DNA from: Paulownia fortunei
Taxonomy: Eukaryota > Streptophyta > Magnoliopsida > Lamiales > Paulowniaceae
NCBI GenBank assembly: GCA_019321725.1
Contig: CM033111.1
Coordinates: 6,262,001-6,326,000, forward strand
Length of the DNA stretch: 64,000 nt
Direction of reading: 5' to 3'
Both the position numbers and the translations under genes were made by a program. The notes beneath the pieces were generated by a model. It searched no databases. It saw nothing but the letters and a program-made list of their open reading frames with translations, and was not told the DNA's origin. Shown one piece after another: positions 1-13,797 of the stretch (its first letter is position 1; each line of letters starts with the position of its first letter).

Positions 1-97
1 TGTATGGAGAAGGGCTTCAGGACACAAATCGATTTTGAAATTTCTGTTATAATATTAATCTGTTCTTCCTGTTATGCATTTGCTGTATTCTTTATAG

Positions 98-3000
98 GTT
101 TGAGAAACAAGATGGGGTGGTTTTGATGGCTACTACTCGAAATCTTAAACAAATTGATGAGGCTTTGCAGCGTCCTGGTAGAATGGATAGAATATTTCAT
201 CTTCAACGACCAACTCAAGCAGAAAGAGAGAAAATCCTATATATTGCTGCAAAAGAAACAATGGATGAGGATCTAATTGACTTTGTTGATTGGAGAAAGG
301 TAATTAGAATTACTTCTGGTCAACTGCTGGCCCTTTCGTTTTTCATGTTTAACGTGTATGGAGATAAAATGACTTTTAATAGTCGTTTTGTTATATTGAC
401 AACATTGGTATATATTTTACTCCCTAGGGAAACAGGTGCGTGCTTACCTTGGTGGCTCCAACCCTGGGGAAAAAAAATTTTTAGAGGCTTTTTTCTCTAT
501 CGTTTGGTGACTTTCTTGATCTTTTCTTGCTTTGTTTAACTTTCACCAGCCTCTCCTCAACCCTAACATTTTAAGTTGACTCACTGCCTGTTCCTTGGAG
601 CTTGTGAAAGCTTGTCTGCTTCTATTAACCTAGCTCAGTCTTTGCTGTCGTGCTCAAGCCATTGGTGATCTAACTCATTGAATTTGGGTGGGCTGGTCTT
701 CAATGAGTACATCAGCTCTATATAGAAAATCACTGTACAATCCGCCTGACCAATAACTTGAATTTGGTTCTTGGTTGTAGATAAAAGGTCAACTGTTTCT
801 CTTTCAGTAATTTTTTACTTTGTTGGTTTAAATTCTTGAAACTTTTGATTTGATTTTGGAAGAGTTTGTGTTTAAGCACTGAATATGTGGTGTATATTTT
901 TGTTAATATTTGATGAGGAGATGATGTTTTCATATTTTACTTCTAATGACTCTGTTGAGGTTATTGTGGAATTTGTATTTTGGGCTTGTCCATAATTGTT
1001 TTTAGCAGTTTTGGTTTGTTTGCTTCTTTTTTCTTGTGTTTGAGTGGGGTAGCTTGATATTCTGAAGAATGAGTGCTCATACTCGAACTTGGAAATCATC
1101 TACTGATTTGGATTCTGGAATAGATTGTTGTTCCTTTTATGAATTTATAGAGCTCAATTTACTCCCATATGTGAGCTAAATAAGAAATTAACCTGGTCCT
1201 GGTCAGAGCACTTCTATTTATTTTCATATCCTGTCCTTGTCCAGAAATGTCGGAAGGGGCAAGTATAAGCCCATTATTGGCAAACTTTTTGCTAGCTGCT
1301 GTTGCTCCTACTCAACCAGGTTCCAAATGATTCACTTTGGAGTCAAACCTACATGGAGGTGGATTATGATTGAACCAGTTTTGCGAATCAAACTGTAGAA
1401 CCATTTCTAAAAGGGTAAATTTACAAAAACTACCATGAGGTTTAGCCTAATTACAAAAAAAATCCAGTTATCTTTCGAAATTATAAATACCCCCTTGAGG
1501 TCTGACTTTGTTTTATAAATACCTCCCAGTAGGTACAACTTTTAAAATAAAAACAAATGTTAATGGTGTATTTGTAATTTACAAACTTAGATGAGTTTTT
1601 TGTAAACGGCCCAAACATCAAGGGTAGTTTTTGGAATTCACCCTTTATAAAAAACCGTATACTTGTATCAGGTTACACATAATCTAACTAAACTTGTATT
1701 TTCAATTTGAATTCATCTCCAGTTTAGTTTTCAAAATAGGCTACTAAAACGTAGATCTGGCTTAATCTGATCCACTTGTATTACCAGAGAAATGTAAATT
1801 ATTTATCTTGGATGTTGTTGATTGCATATTGATGTTGTAAGCTATATGGCTTGTACAGTAAATATATTAGTCTCTCGGACAACATTGTATTTGTACGGCA
1901 CTTAGAACAATAGAATAATGTTGATTGTTTATACTTTCAATGATTGGTGCCACTAGATGTTTAACCCTTTTGAACACCAATTTGTTTCAACAAGCTGTTA
2001 ACAATCATCTTGTTATATCTAAACCTGCAGGTTGCTGAAAAGACAGCTCTTCTTCGTCCTATAGAATTAAAACGTGTCCCCCTGTCTTTGGAAGGTAGTG
2101 CCTTCAGAAGAAAGTTTGTTGACACGGATGAACTTATGAGCTACTGCAGTTGGTTTGCAGTAAGAGCTATTGCCCTAATCCTGATGTTATTATCCTGACA
2201 ATGGCAGATAGGGTCCATTATTGTTTTAAAAATACATCATGATTATTCTGATGCCCATGATTTTATATAAAACATCTGTATTTGATTACAATTTCTGGCT
2301 CCTTGACTTTATGGAATTCTCAAAGTTCACTCTCTTTTTCTTCTTATAGTTCTTGTTGATATAATTTTTATTGTTGTTGCTCTTTTTCTACTGAAAGAGA
2401 TCAATGTACTTGTATTTGCAGTGATACAATTAGTTGTCAGAAATTACATCTCTATTATTGTGGACATTGTGAATTATTAGATTGATATATACTTTTGGAT
2501 TGCCAATTAAAGGCTTTAAAGTTTTAACAGTGAGGCCTTTGATGTTACAACCATAGTTTTAAACTATATTCAACTATGTATTCATGATTCTTGCTTTAAA
2601 TATGTAGCTAATAAGTTCAATTTTATCCATCGTTGCAACCAATGTCTCTCCATATATTTAATTTATATTTGTTTGACAAATCATCAATATATTGTGGAAA
2701 AGTCTAATTTTATTGTTGCCAACGCTCTAGGATATCATCTTTTAATCCATTTTCTTTATGCCTAATATAAAAAAACTATTATCATGGATTTATCTGCCAG
2801 AGTGTGTAAGAATATTTTTGACTCTTCTTTCATATAATGTATCTGAACAAATGGTATTTGCTATCACATTGTACAATGACTTATTAACTTACCATCTTTG
2901 CGATTGCTTTGAACAAGAGGAATTGTTACTAGACCTGATGTAAACAGTATTCATCAGACGGAAATTATTTTTCTCCAGAATATTGACAAATTGTTCTTCT

Positions 3001-6000
3001 TGGTAGTTGACTGGCATTGTTGAAAAACAACTGTGATTTATTGAGTATGCAACTCCCGCTATGTTTTACAGAATTGTTGGCATAAAAGGCTGAAACTATT
3101 CTGTTATCCATGTATTTTGAATCTATATTGCCATTATGCAGACTTTCAGTGCCATAGTCCCTAAATGGGTGAGGAAAACCAAACCTTCGAAGAAAATAAG
3201 CAAGATGCTGGTGAATCATCTTGGCCTGACATTGACAAAAGAGGATTTGCAGGATGTTGTTGACTTGATGGAACCATATGGTCAAATAAGCAATGGCATA
3301 GAACTTCTGAGTCCACCCCTTGATGTAAGTTACCCTATTGACTAAATTTATTTTCTAAATGGCTCCGTATTTTTGCAAGAAAAGTAATCTAGTACTGGAA
3401 CGTCCAATTTCTCATAGTTTGATTCCAAAAGCATTTTCATTTTCCTGATTGGATAAATGCAAGCATATCCAGGAAATTGATCCAATGTAATGCAATAAGT
3501 CGATATTACCTGTCCCACTATACAAAATAGCTGGAAGCCTTTTAAATTGGGCTCGTGCAAAATTAAAGGTTGGTGGTCTTCAGATGATGTGTGAAGCTGG
3601 ATTTATTCAGATACAGGAATATGATATCCTAAGCTGTTCATAGGTTTGTTGAAACTTTTTTGTTTAGTTTCATTACTGATTATATTCCAGCATATCATCT
3701 CAAAAACCATAAACCTGATCATAAGAATGTCTCATTAGAGTCCACCAACTGATTGTCCATTTGAAAGCATTGTTTTGAATGAATCGGTTGGAGAAATTGC
3801 AAAATGAGGTCATTATTATTATTCTGCAATAGGGATTTGCAGTTCAGAAGAGAGGCTGTTCTTAATATACAATATTTTGTTGATTCCATGGGCTGGTAAA
3901 AAAATTGTGCTAGTTGGAAAAAGTAATTCACATAATTCTTGAAAATGCTATACTATATGTTTTTTTCACTCATTTGTGAATCAGGGAAAAGTGTAGTGCT
4001 TACCGTTTAGGTTCTGGATTGCTGAAAATGGAATCATGTTATTTTATTTTCGAAAGAGGTAGGGATGAGGCAATGGGAATCAGCTTAGATTCCAGAAGAT
4101 TAAAGCATGGGTTTTGATTTTGGAAGGGGGTAGGAGTTGGGCAAGAGGTATCAGGTCCACGAAGGAGGTTTTATTTGCTAGAGTCAAAACTTCTTGCTGC
4201 AAATTGATCAAAACTTTGGTTGGGAAAAAGGCTTGACGGGGACTACTGAGGGAGGATTTTGGGCCTGTTTCTGTTTACTTGAATTGCAAGTGGGCAGGAG
4301 GCTCCTTGTTTGAGTTCGTTAAATGATAAGACTTTTCCTATGCAAGAAAAGATGTTTCGTGGAGTCTAGAAGTCATGCCTTTATTAGTTTTCATGAGACT
4401 GTCAAGGATTATTGTTGTAGATTTGCTGCTTCCGTAGTTAAATTAGCTATCTTTTTAGTTTTGGGTACCTTATGAACAATATGGCCTAACTTTTAATTTG
4501 ATTTTCTGTAGTGGACTAGGGAAACAAAATTTCCCCATGCTGTTTGGGCTGCTGGCCGTGGTCTCATGGCTCTCGTATTACCGAATTTTGATGTTGTTGA
4601 TAATCTGTGGCTTGAATCTTCTTCTTGGGAGGTATATTTTCTTTTTTCATCTTTTACTTGGTACGCTTCTGATCATGTTTAGTATGTATTGTTACGATTA
4701 CGAGATTAATCTTTCTCTTTTCTTCTGAAGATACATTCCGCAACTACAGAAACTTTGTGTAACTTGATGGTAGTTGCGATAAAATTTTAGTACAGTTGAT
4801 GTAGGGTATTTGAGTAGGCCATCCTTTGGAAATGTTTCAAGAGTAATCAGGTTTTCACATCTAAAAGAGCAATCCTATAGGCTTGATAGTGCTTGGGAAT
4901 AATTGCTTGTAGATGAGTGCTAGTGCAATGTCATGCACTTGCTTTTGGGACCTCACCATGATAACAAGCCATGTATGTTGGATTCTAGATCTGCGATATG
5001 GAACCAAATAATAAGGTTCAACTCTTACGTATTTGACTTTTTCCATAGACTAATGCTAAAGCACAAGATTTGTAAGTTGTTTTCTTGTTCACCTGATGTC
5101 CACTTTTCTCAGCCCTTCTCTTCACTCATTATTCATGTTTCTCCTTCTAAGTATAAGTAGAAACTTGATGAGACTGAATCTTGGAGCTAGAGTGCAGTAT
5201 TGAACCAATTACGTGAAGGTCTTAATTCATGTAAACTCCCATGTTAATAAAAAAAAGTTGCTAACATAAAGTCTGTAAAATAACATGTATGGCATGGAGC
5301 GGATTTTAAAGATCTAATGTGATCCTGAGTTTTCTGGTCTGGGGTTTTAATTTATTGTTAACTTTCCAAATGCTGTGATCAGAAAGAAAAGAAAATTGGT
5401 AAGATCTGCTTTATTCTCTTACCAGGCTTACAATGAAGATATGTTGTGAGCTTTGAACTTTTAATTCTTTTGATAATTTTTCTGTCAAGAAGCTTCTGAT
5501 TTTCTGCTTCAAGAAGTGACAAAGTGTGATTAGCAGACAGAGTGGAACAAAGAGAATGTGGTAGTATTGGCAAGAATATGTGGAGGTGGAGCGTTAGAGA
5601 GTGGTGGCGAGTTGGTGAGACTTGATTTTTTGTTAAATAAAGAAAAGTGTGTTACTCAAATTGTTTCCCCCACTGAGCATGTCAAACAGCTACATTACTG
5701 TAACTGTAATTAGCGAGTGCAAGAGCTAGTACTGGTTGCGTTGCCCTAGCCAGTACATTGGGTTTCCATTTAGGTGCTGGATTTTCAATTTAGGGTTCAT
5801 TAATATGCCTCAATGATTAAAAAATTGTGGTTTTCATATTTTTGGCTATTGTATAACATTTTATAATGCTGTTAAAAGGTACAGCAACTCCAGACAAATA
5901 GCATTTCATAAAGATAACTAGGACTGGTTATACTCTGCTCTACTTCTTTCATTTTGGGACCCTACTTCTTGCTGTTTGCCTCTAAGCTATGCTCTGTTCT

Positions 6001-9000
6001 CTTCGTGACTTATGCCTTCTCCTTAGTTTTGTCTGTGATGTTGACATCTCCATACCTTTTTCTTTAATGTACTTGTCCTTGTGGTTCCCCTTGGTGTACT
6101 TGTCATAATTTCTATTCATTAAGAGTTGTTGATGACTCAACAGCAATGTTTCCACTTTTATTTTTGGAGGGGTGGGGGAGTGTTTAAGTTGGATGAGGAG
6201 ACATGTCTCAAAGCAATTTTAGGTTAGTGACAAGTAAGAATGACAGAATTCTGACAAGGTAAGTTGAACGATAGCTCTGATAATGGGAGTGGTTGGCCAG
6301 GTGGGATGATGAATGCGCCTGTATGGGAGAGTGGAAAAAGTTCGGGTTGACGAAATTTGCTTAGAACTACACAATCATACAATTTGGGAGGCCCTGGTGC
6401 ATTTGAGAAGTCAGCAATTTGAACATGTTGATTCCAAATTGGGCTGCTGTTAACAACTATTCACCTTTTTTTTTAGTCGGAGGATCTAAATGAATGCATC
6501 AAATTCCAAGTAGATACAATGTAGATGGTGTGCAGGTGGGAAAGATAACCGTAAGAAGAATGGCCAAGGGGCTAGTTATAATTGTAAGCTTTAGGAAACA
6601 ATGGAACACGACCACCATCACTTGCGAGCAGGAAATAAAGCAGTCAGCTACAGTCCGTTACATGGCTTGCTTTCATGTATGCTGTAAATTCCATACTTGT
6701 GGGTTGATAATGTAATCTTGAATATCTGGATCAGTAAAACCTTACTATATGCCTTTGTGTTCTTTCAGCCACTACAGTGGTTTTATTTGTTTCAGATAGA
6801 ATTCTTCATATTTAGAGTTTCTATTTTGATGTTCTATCATGTTCACCTTCAGAAATCTATCTTTTCCGGCATTCTAGAGTTGGGTAAGAATGACTCTTCT
6901 AATCAATTAATGATATTGGAAATTTTTAAACAGATATATTAACCAAAATGCTTCTGCAACTATTATTATGGGAATTTGGCTCTTCTCGTTGCAGGGAATT
7001 GGATGCACCAAGATTACAAAGGCTAGGAACGAAGATTCCATGAATGGGAATGTTGAGACAAGAGCATATCTTGAAAAGAAGCTTGTATTCTGCTTTGGCT
7101 CTTATGTTGCCTCGCAGCTGCTGCTTCCATTTGGGGAAGAAAATATTCTTTCTTCTTCAGAGTTGAAGGACGCACAGGAGGTTGTAGCTACATTTAGTCT
7201 GTTATTTTGTACGACATACAGCATTGTCCGACTTTAATTGGTCTTTGGTGCAGATAGCTACTAGGATGGTAATTCAGTATGGGTGGGGTCCTGATGATAG
7301 TCCAACAATTTACCACCATGGAAATGCGGTATTCATCTTTAAATATGTTAATGAGAGTATTTCAATTCATTTTAAAGGTCATTGACATGGAACTTTGCCC
7401 AGAAATAGTCATAGTGAGACTTGTGATTTTTGCTGCTCCATGTCGCCTACCCTTATGCTCACTTTTCTAAAATTAAATTATCTGATGCTAATGACTTCAC
7501 AACTCAAACTTTTCTCAAACAGAATTTTCCAGCTTCCCATTTCCACCGCTCTTTTTCTTCGCCTTTTTGCACCAACATACACTTTCTGTGCTTTTTTCAC
7601 AGTTTGCATTTCAAACATGACTCAGACATCTGCAAGAGTCTTGTCAACCAGTTTAGATTTTGCTTTTCTTTGTTGTATCTACCCTAGGATGAGGCATCAG
7701 TAATCTACTGAACCTCTGTATATTCCTTACAAATTCACCACCAATATTGTTTAGTTTCTTTAATCCTCCCTTTCTGGTTTATCACCAGTTGTGGTCATTT
7801 TAAATTCTGGTTGGAGAATATATATTCTGAATTTTGCAAGATCCACATAATTCTATTTTGCAATGATGATTGTTAGGAAGGCAAGAATTTCAATTAAAAT
7901 TCCAAACAATTAAAATATTTTGATTGAAAAAGCCCTTCTAGCTTTTTTCTTTGGGTGCAGAAATCACTACATTAAAGAAAGAGAGTAGTCAGTTTTTGCG
8001 GCAATTCTACTGTACTCACCTTAATTGACCACTCCAGAATCAGTTGGTGCATGCTTTTGGTATGTCCAACAAATGGTTTGGGATGCGTGGTCTTGAAGAA
8101 ACTGGCATGAGAATGAATAACATCATTTATCTAATTACATGATTATTTACTTTTAAGGTGCTGTGCACATGTTAAATTAATTTCTTTCGAATGAAACATG
8201 CGACAACCTTAAATTACACCTGGAAGTATGTTTGTAATCCTTGATTCACTTCCTTCTTGGTCACGCTGATAAGCATATTGGCTATTCATTATTGACACAG
8301 GTGACAGCTCTGAGCATGGGAGACAACTTTGAATATGAGATGGCTGCTAAAGTTGAAAAAGTATGTATCTTGTGCATAATTATCTATGATTCTATGTGCT
8401 CTTATTTCAGAAAGAAAAGCTTAAACTGTTTGCCCTGCCAGTTACATTTTTCTTTTGGGTGATTTACCCCCATCTCTCCCTACCAACCTCCCTCCTTACC
8501 GTCTCTCTCTCTCCCTCAGCCACCTGTGGACCAAACCTTCTTTCTCCGTGGATATGAAAATAAAAGTTTTCCTACTATCTAATGGTTTTTACAAACTCCA
8601 TGTTTTTGGTGTTCTAATGATGAACTCACCACCCAAAAGAGACTGTATTTGCGTTACATTTTGAAATTTGCCCATCCCAAGTAAGAAATGATAAATGTGA
8701 GAAAAAATCATGTAATATAGTTGATCTCATTTTAGAACATGTGGTCTAAAGTGGTGGGTAGATAACAAATTTTGGATCAATGATATGTGGTGTCAAGCAG
8801 GGGGTAGTTACTGCAATATCCTATTTTATGTAAGTCAATTTATCTTGTTTTCACATGGATCTGCTTTTAAAATTGCTGACTGAATTTAGAAATCTAAAGA
8901 TACCATTTTGAAGCCACTAAATTGATTATCTGCAGATTTACAACTTGGCATATGATAAAGCAAAAATGCTGCTTCAGAAAAATTATCTAATCCTGGAGAA

Positions 9001-12000
9001 AATTGTGGAGGAACTGCTCGAATATGAAATTTTGACGGGAAAGGTATGTATCTCAATCCCAAAAGTTAAATTAACCTTATTCTTCTAGCAACATTTGCTG
9101 AAATAGGTATGCTCTTGTCTCTAAGTTTATGTTATCTTCTTAGTTTAAATCGTGTATTGCACAGAATATCTCAAAGCTCACATGCATAGCACAGAATAGC
9201 TCAGTTAAGACTTAACGGATTTCAGAAGGCCAAGATCATTTTCGATTAAAAATGCAAATGTGAGTGACTGAATTTTTCAGAAATGAGCAAGCCGGTCTAA
9301 AATTGAGATAATGGCGATGATGAGGTCCCAAAATTAAAGGTCTAGTTGACCTGGTATGAATGAGAGTTGAAAAAGTATTAAGTATGTGTACTTTCACATT
9401 TCCTCAAAAAGTAGTGATATCACCTCATTGCTTTAATAGCTTTGACAAAAAAGTATTTTAGATAATTGAGTCTTATTTTGGGTGGTTTCAAAAAAAAAAA
9501 AAAGAAAAGAAAATGAGTAATAAATTTGGGACACAGTTGTATTATTTCTTACTATTAAATAGTATGTCTTATCCTTGCAATTCAAACTTGCATTTGAAGT
9601 TTTTGTTTATTGTACTTTCATGATATTATAGTGAAGATAGTTGACATAGAAGTAAAAATAGCAATATACAAAATTTAGTCTGCCACTAAAACCAGGTCAA
9701 TTACTTAGATATTCTCTCATTTTAGATTTTTTAGAACAAAAACCAATTTATTAATTTTAGTGATTTTTAGTTACATGCTTTTGTTCTTCACTCTTAGATA
9801 TTCCCCTACAAGTTATTCTCACTATATCTATTTTTACTTACAAGTGTCCATTTAAATTCTGATTTGAGCACATTAATTCGTTGTATATTTATTACACATG
9901 ACAATTACAAAATTGCCCCTCTAACCTGCTGACGTATTTAATCTGAAAAAATAATTATTCGTTCAACCCTGTACCCATATGTAGCAGTCTAAAACTATTC
10001 CATTATTTTTACTACATTTGCCCATATTAAGATATAGTTGCAATTGAATCAAAAGATTTTTGAACTAAGGATTTAAGATCAGTAATAATAAATCCATCGA
10101 GTTTGATTGGATATTTTTGAGTAATTATAGATTTCAAATCATTTTGAACACATTTTGAAGTGTTTTTAATCACTATAATGGATTTGAAATCCATCTAATA
10201 TCAGAGTTATTTAAAATCCTTAGCTCTAAATCCTTTTTTCAAATCAAATTCATTTATTCAAGTATAACCTAAGAGATGCTCAAGTTTTTGTAGATGGAGT
10301 TATTTAAAATGCTTAGCTCTAAATCCTTTTTACAAATCAAATTCATCTGTCCAAGTGCAACCTAAGAGAATGCTCAGAAATTTTTGTAGAATTCGGTTAT
10401 TTTAGAATTTTTTCTCTGTTTTTTTTTTTCGTTTTTCTTTTTATAAATTGAATCAGCTACGATTTTACTTTAACTTTTGAATTTTTTAGATTTTTGGTTA
10501 CTTTCCAAAAAATAAAAAAAAAGTATTATTTTTTGGTTTATTAACATTTTATTATTTTATTATTATGTTCATACAAATTCAAAATTTTAATATTCACATG
10601 AAATAATCTAGTATTTATTAACTATCAAAAGAACTCAATTCATTAATTTCTACTGTAAGAAGGAATGCCCATGGTAATTTCATCAAACAGTCAGAAACTC
10701 TTAACGATTTTACTGTAAAGTTCATTTTTTGGATTTTTTTTTTGAACTGAAAGTTGGTGGAATGAGTTTTGTGGATTAAATTTTTTTTTTTATGGATCTT
10801 TTTATATATAAAAGTTTATTTTAAGGGTTTTTCAGTAGATTTTCCAAAAATACTATAGGAGAATAATATTAATTTGTAAATAGAAACTATTTTGTTTAAT
10901 AGTTGTCACATAATTTAAAAACTTCATTAGTGTACTTTTATCCAATAACTATTCTTATTTTTTGATTGAGTAATATTATATCCTATTATATAGAGTAGTT
11001 GTAATTTATTTTCTATCACCTTTAAAGTTTTTAAAAAATAGAGAATTAAAAATTCTTTTGCATCATAGTTTTCTAATTTGTCAACAAGATATGTATATAA
11101 GTATCATCTTAGAGCAAATACTTCATTGAATTGTGTTCTATTGTTTGTTCTCTATGCCGCTTATTCTAAAATTCATACAGATTTGACTTTCATAATTGCA
11201 TATGATGTTTGGCTTATGAATTCTTTTCATTCCTTAGTCTTCTTGCTTAAAGAAAATAATCAATACCATAAAAATTAATTTCTACTCAATTGTCCTTGAT
11301 TAGGCTCATAATTTTTATTAATACTATGTCGAAGACATAGATCATGGTCCTACTTATTCTACCATTTAAAAATTATTGGTCCTTGGTTTAGAACTTTAAA
11401 TTATAGAATTCATTGTGTTTTTTTGTGAATTTTGATTTCTTAACAATAATTAAACTCAGAAACCATAAGCGAATAATGGAGAGGAATAATAATCAAATTA
11501 AACTTCTTGTTCAGATATAATTTTTATTTATCTCTAATAAAGAATGGAAGAAATGGGAGAAAGCTCCCAACAAACTTTTACTAAAGTAAATCTACATGCT
11601 ACCTCAGATTAATGCACTTCAAGTTAAAGAAATAATTAAAAATTTTGTGTTTCGGAACAAATAAAATGAGCATTATTTTATTTTATTTTACTAAAATAAT
11701 TAAACTCAAAAACCATAAGTGAATGATGGAGAGGAATAATAATCGAATTAAACTTGTTCATATATAATTTCTATTAATCTCTAATAAAGAATGAAAGAAA
11801 GCTCCCAACAAACTTTTACTATAGTAAATCTATATGCAACCTCTGATTAATGCACTTCAAGTTAAAGAAATAATTAAAAATTGTGTTTTGGAACAAATAA
11901 AATGAGCATTATTTTATTTTACTTAACCTTTTAGTAATCATATGTAATGTAGAAATAGTTTTGATTAGATATAGTGTTGGTTTAGGACTCTAAATACCTT

Positions 12001-13708
12001 ATTTGCGATTGATGCAGGATTCAAAGTTTCTTAACCATGATTGGTCTTCATTTTACTGATCATTATTATTTCTAATAATGCCATAAAAACCAAAACTTTT
12101 AGCATTCACACTTTTATACTTGTTGGTTATAGTTTATTTGATAGGTATATCTCATTTACCAAGAAAGGATTAATCTAGGATTCTCTAAGATGTAATTGGA
12201 GAATTTTTTTTGAAGGGAGGATGTTTTTGCAGAACATATTCCCATGCTCCTTAGCTACATGAATGTTGGAACATAAAAAATTGTAACAAAAGAAATAGAC
12301 AAAAATTGATGCGTACACTGCACATGTATAGATATAAGTACATAAAACATAGGTGCACACGTGTACACACGCACAAAGATAGGTGTGCTATTAATGGCCT
12401 AAGTAGGGTTGGTGGAGTGAAGATGAGGGGCGTTTTTGGTTGTTATTGAAGTTTGAGCCTGTACAAAGGAAGTTCTTGTCAGATTTGAGTTCGCTCGGTC
12501 CCCTGATAGCTGGGTGGGTCACTGGTTTTTGCCAGGCTTGGTATAGCTAGAGTTTCTGCAGTTTAAAAGGTGTCTCAGACTAGAGTGGGTCTAGTTGATG
12601 GTTGGGGGCTTGGGGCAACTGGTTGGTCTTGATTGCAATAATACTTTCTATCTGTATAGTGAAGATTTGTTTCAATTCAAGTTCTTGCATATGTGGTCAG
12701 AGAAGCATGCAAGTGTAATATAGTATTGTGATTATACAATTTAATGTTGTTGGGCTGTCAAAGGAGTTATCTTAAACCAAAGAAAATACCAAAAATATTT
12801 GTGCACAATATGTGATATTAATGCTTGGAAACTGTTATTGATTAATCAGATATCTTGATGCGCTATTGATTCATTTTTGTTTATTAATAATATATCTTGA
12901 AGATTTCCTAATTTACCTTGCTGCAGTACACCAATTTTTGGTATTCCTGTTGACATTTTAATTGGTAGAATAAGTTTAATTTTTACGACAAATTGTCGTA
13001 AAAATGATATACTCTTGGTACCCTTCTTTGAGAATGCCTGATACCACATATTCGTCTTTGATAAACTTGGAATAATTTTCATTACACCAGCTAAGTTTTC
13101 TCAGTTGATTGAACACTATTTTCAGCCATTCTTGCATTTACGATTCTGATGGCTTAGTTCTTCTTCTGTTTTCTGGCAGGATTTAGAAAGAATTGTTGCA
13201 GAAAATGGTGGGATTCGAGAAAAAGAACCATTTTTCCTTTCAAGTACCAGTTATGAAGAGGTATAGTTCTCAAGCATATGGAAACTATTGGAATTAATTT
13301 CAACTCTTATATACCATTACAAAAAGCAGAATAGCTAAATTTTCTAAGAAATTTGTACTTGCTAAAGAAGTAAAGAAACCCATATGTATCTTTATAGCAC
13401 AAAAGGACGATTATTGGTATCTAACAGTGCCTTGCATAATTAAGTAAAGGCATCATTCATTTAAAAAAGAATATACCTTTACCTCAAACTGGAAAAGTTA
13501 ACATCGGAGAGGAATAATTTTATCATTCCTGATGCCATTAGAGAATGTCATAAAAGTGAAATTCTCAATGCACCCTACCTGGAAGCTGATCTATCTTTAG
13601 ATTCTTGATTAACAACAGAAGCACCACTTGATGCCCATGCCCAACTTCCTCAGTCTCATGACTGCCAACTCAAAAGCAGCTCATTGTTTACTTAAGTCTC
13701 CGCTGGTT

Positions 13709-13797
<89 letters not shown>

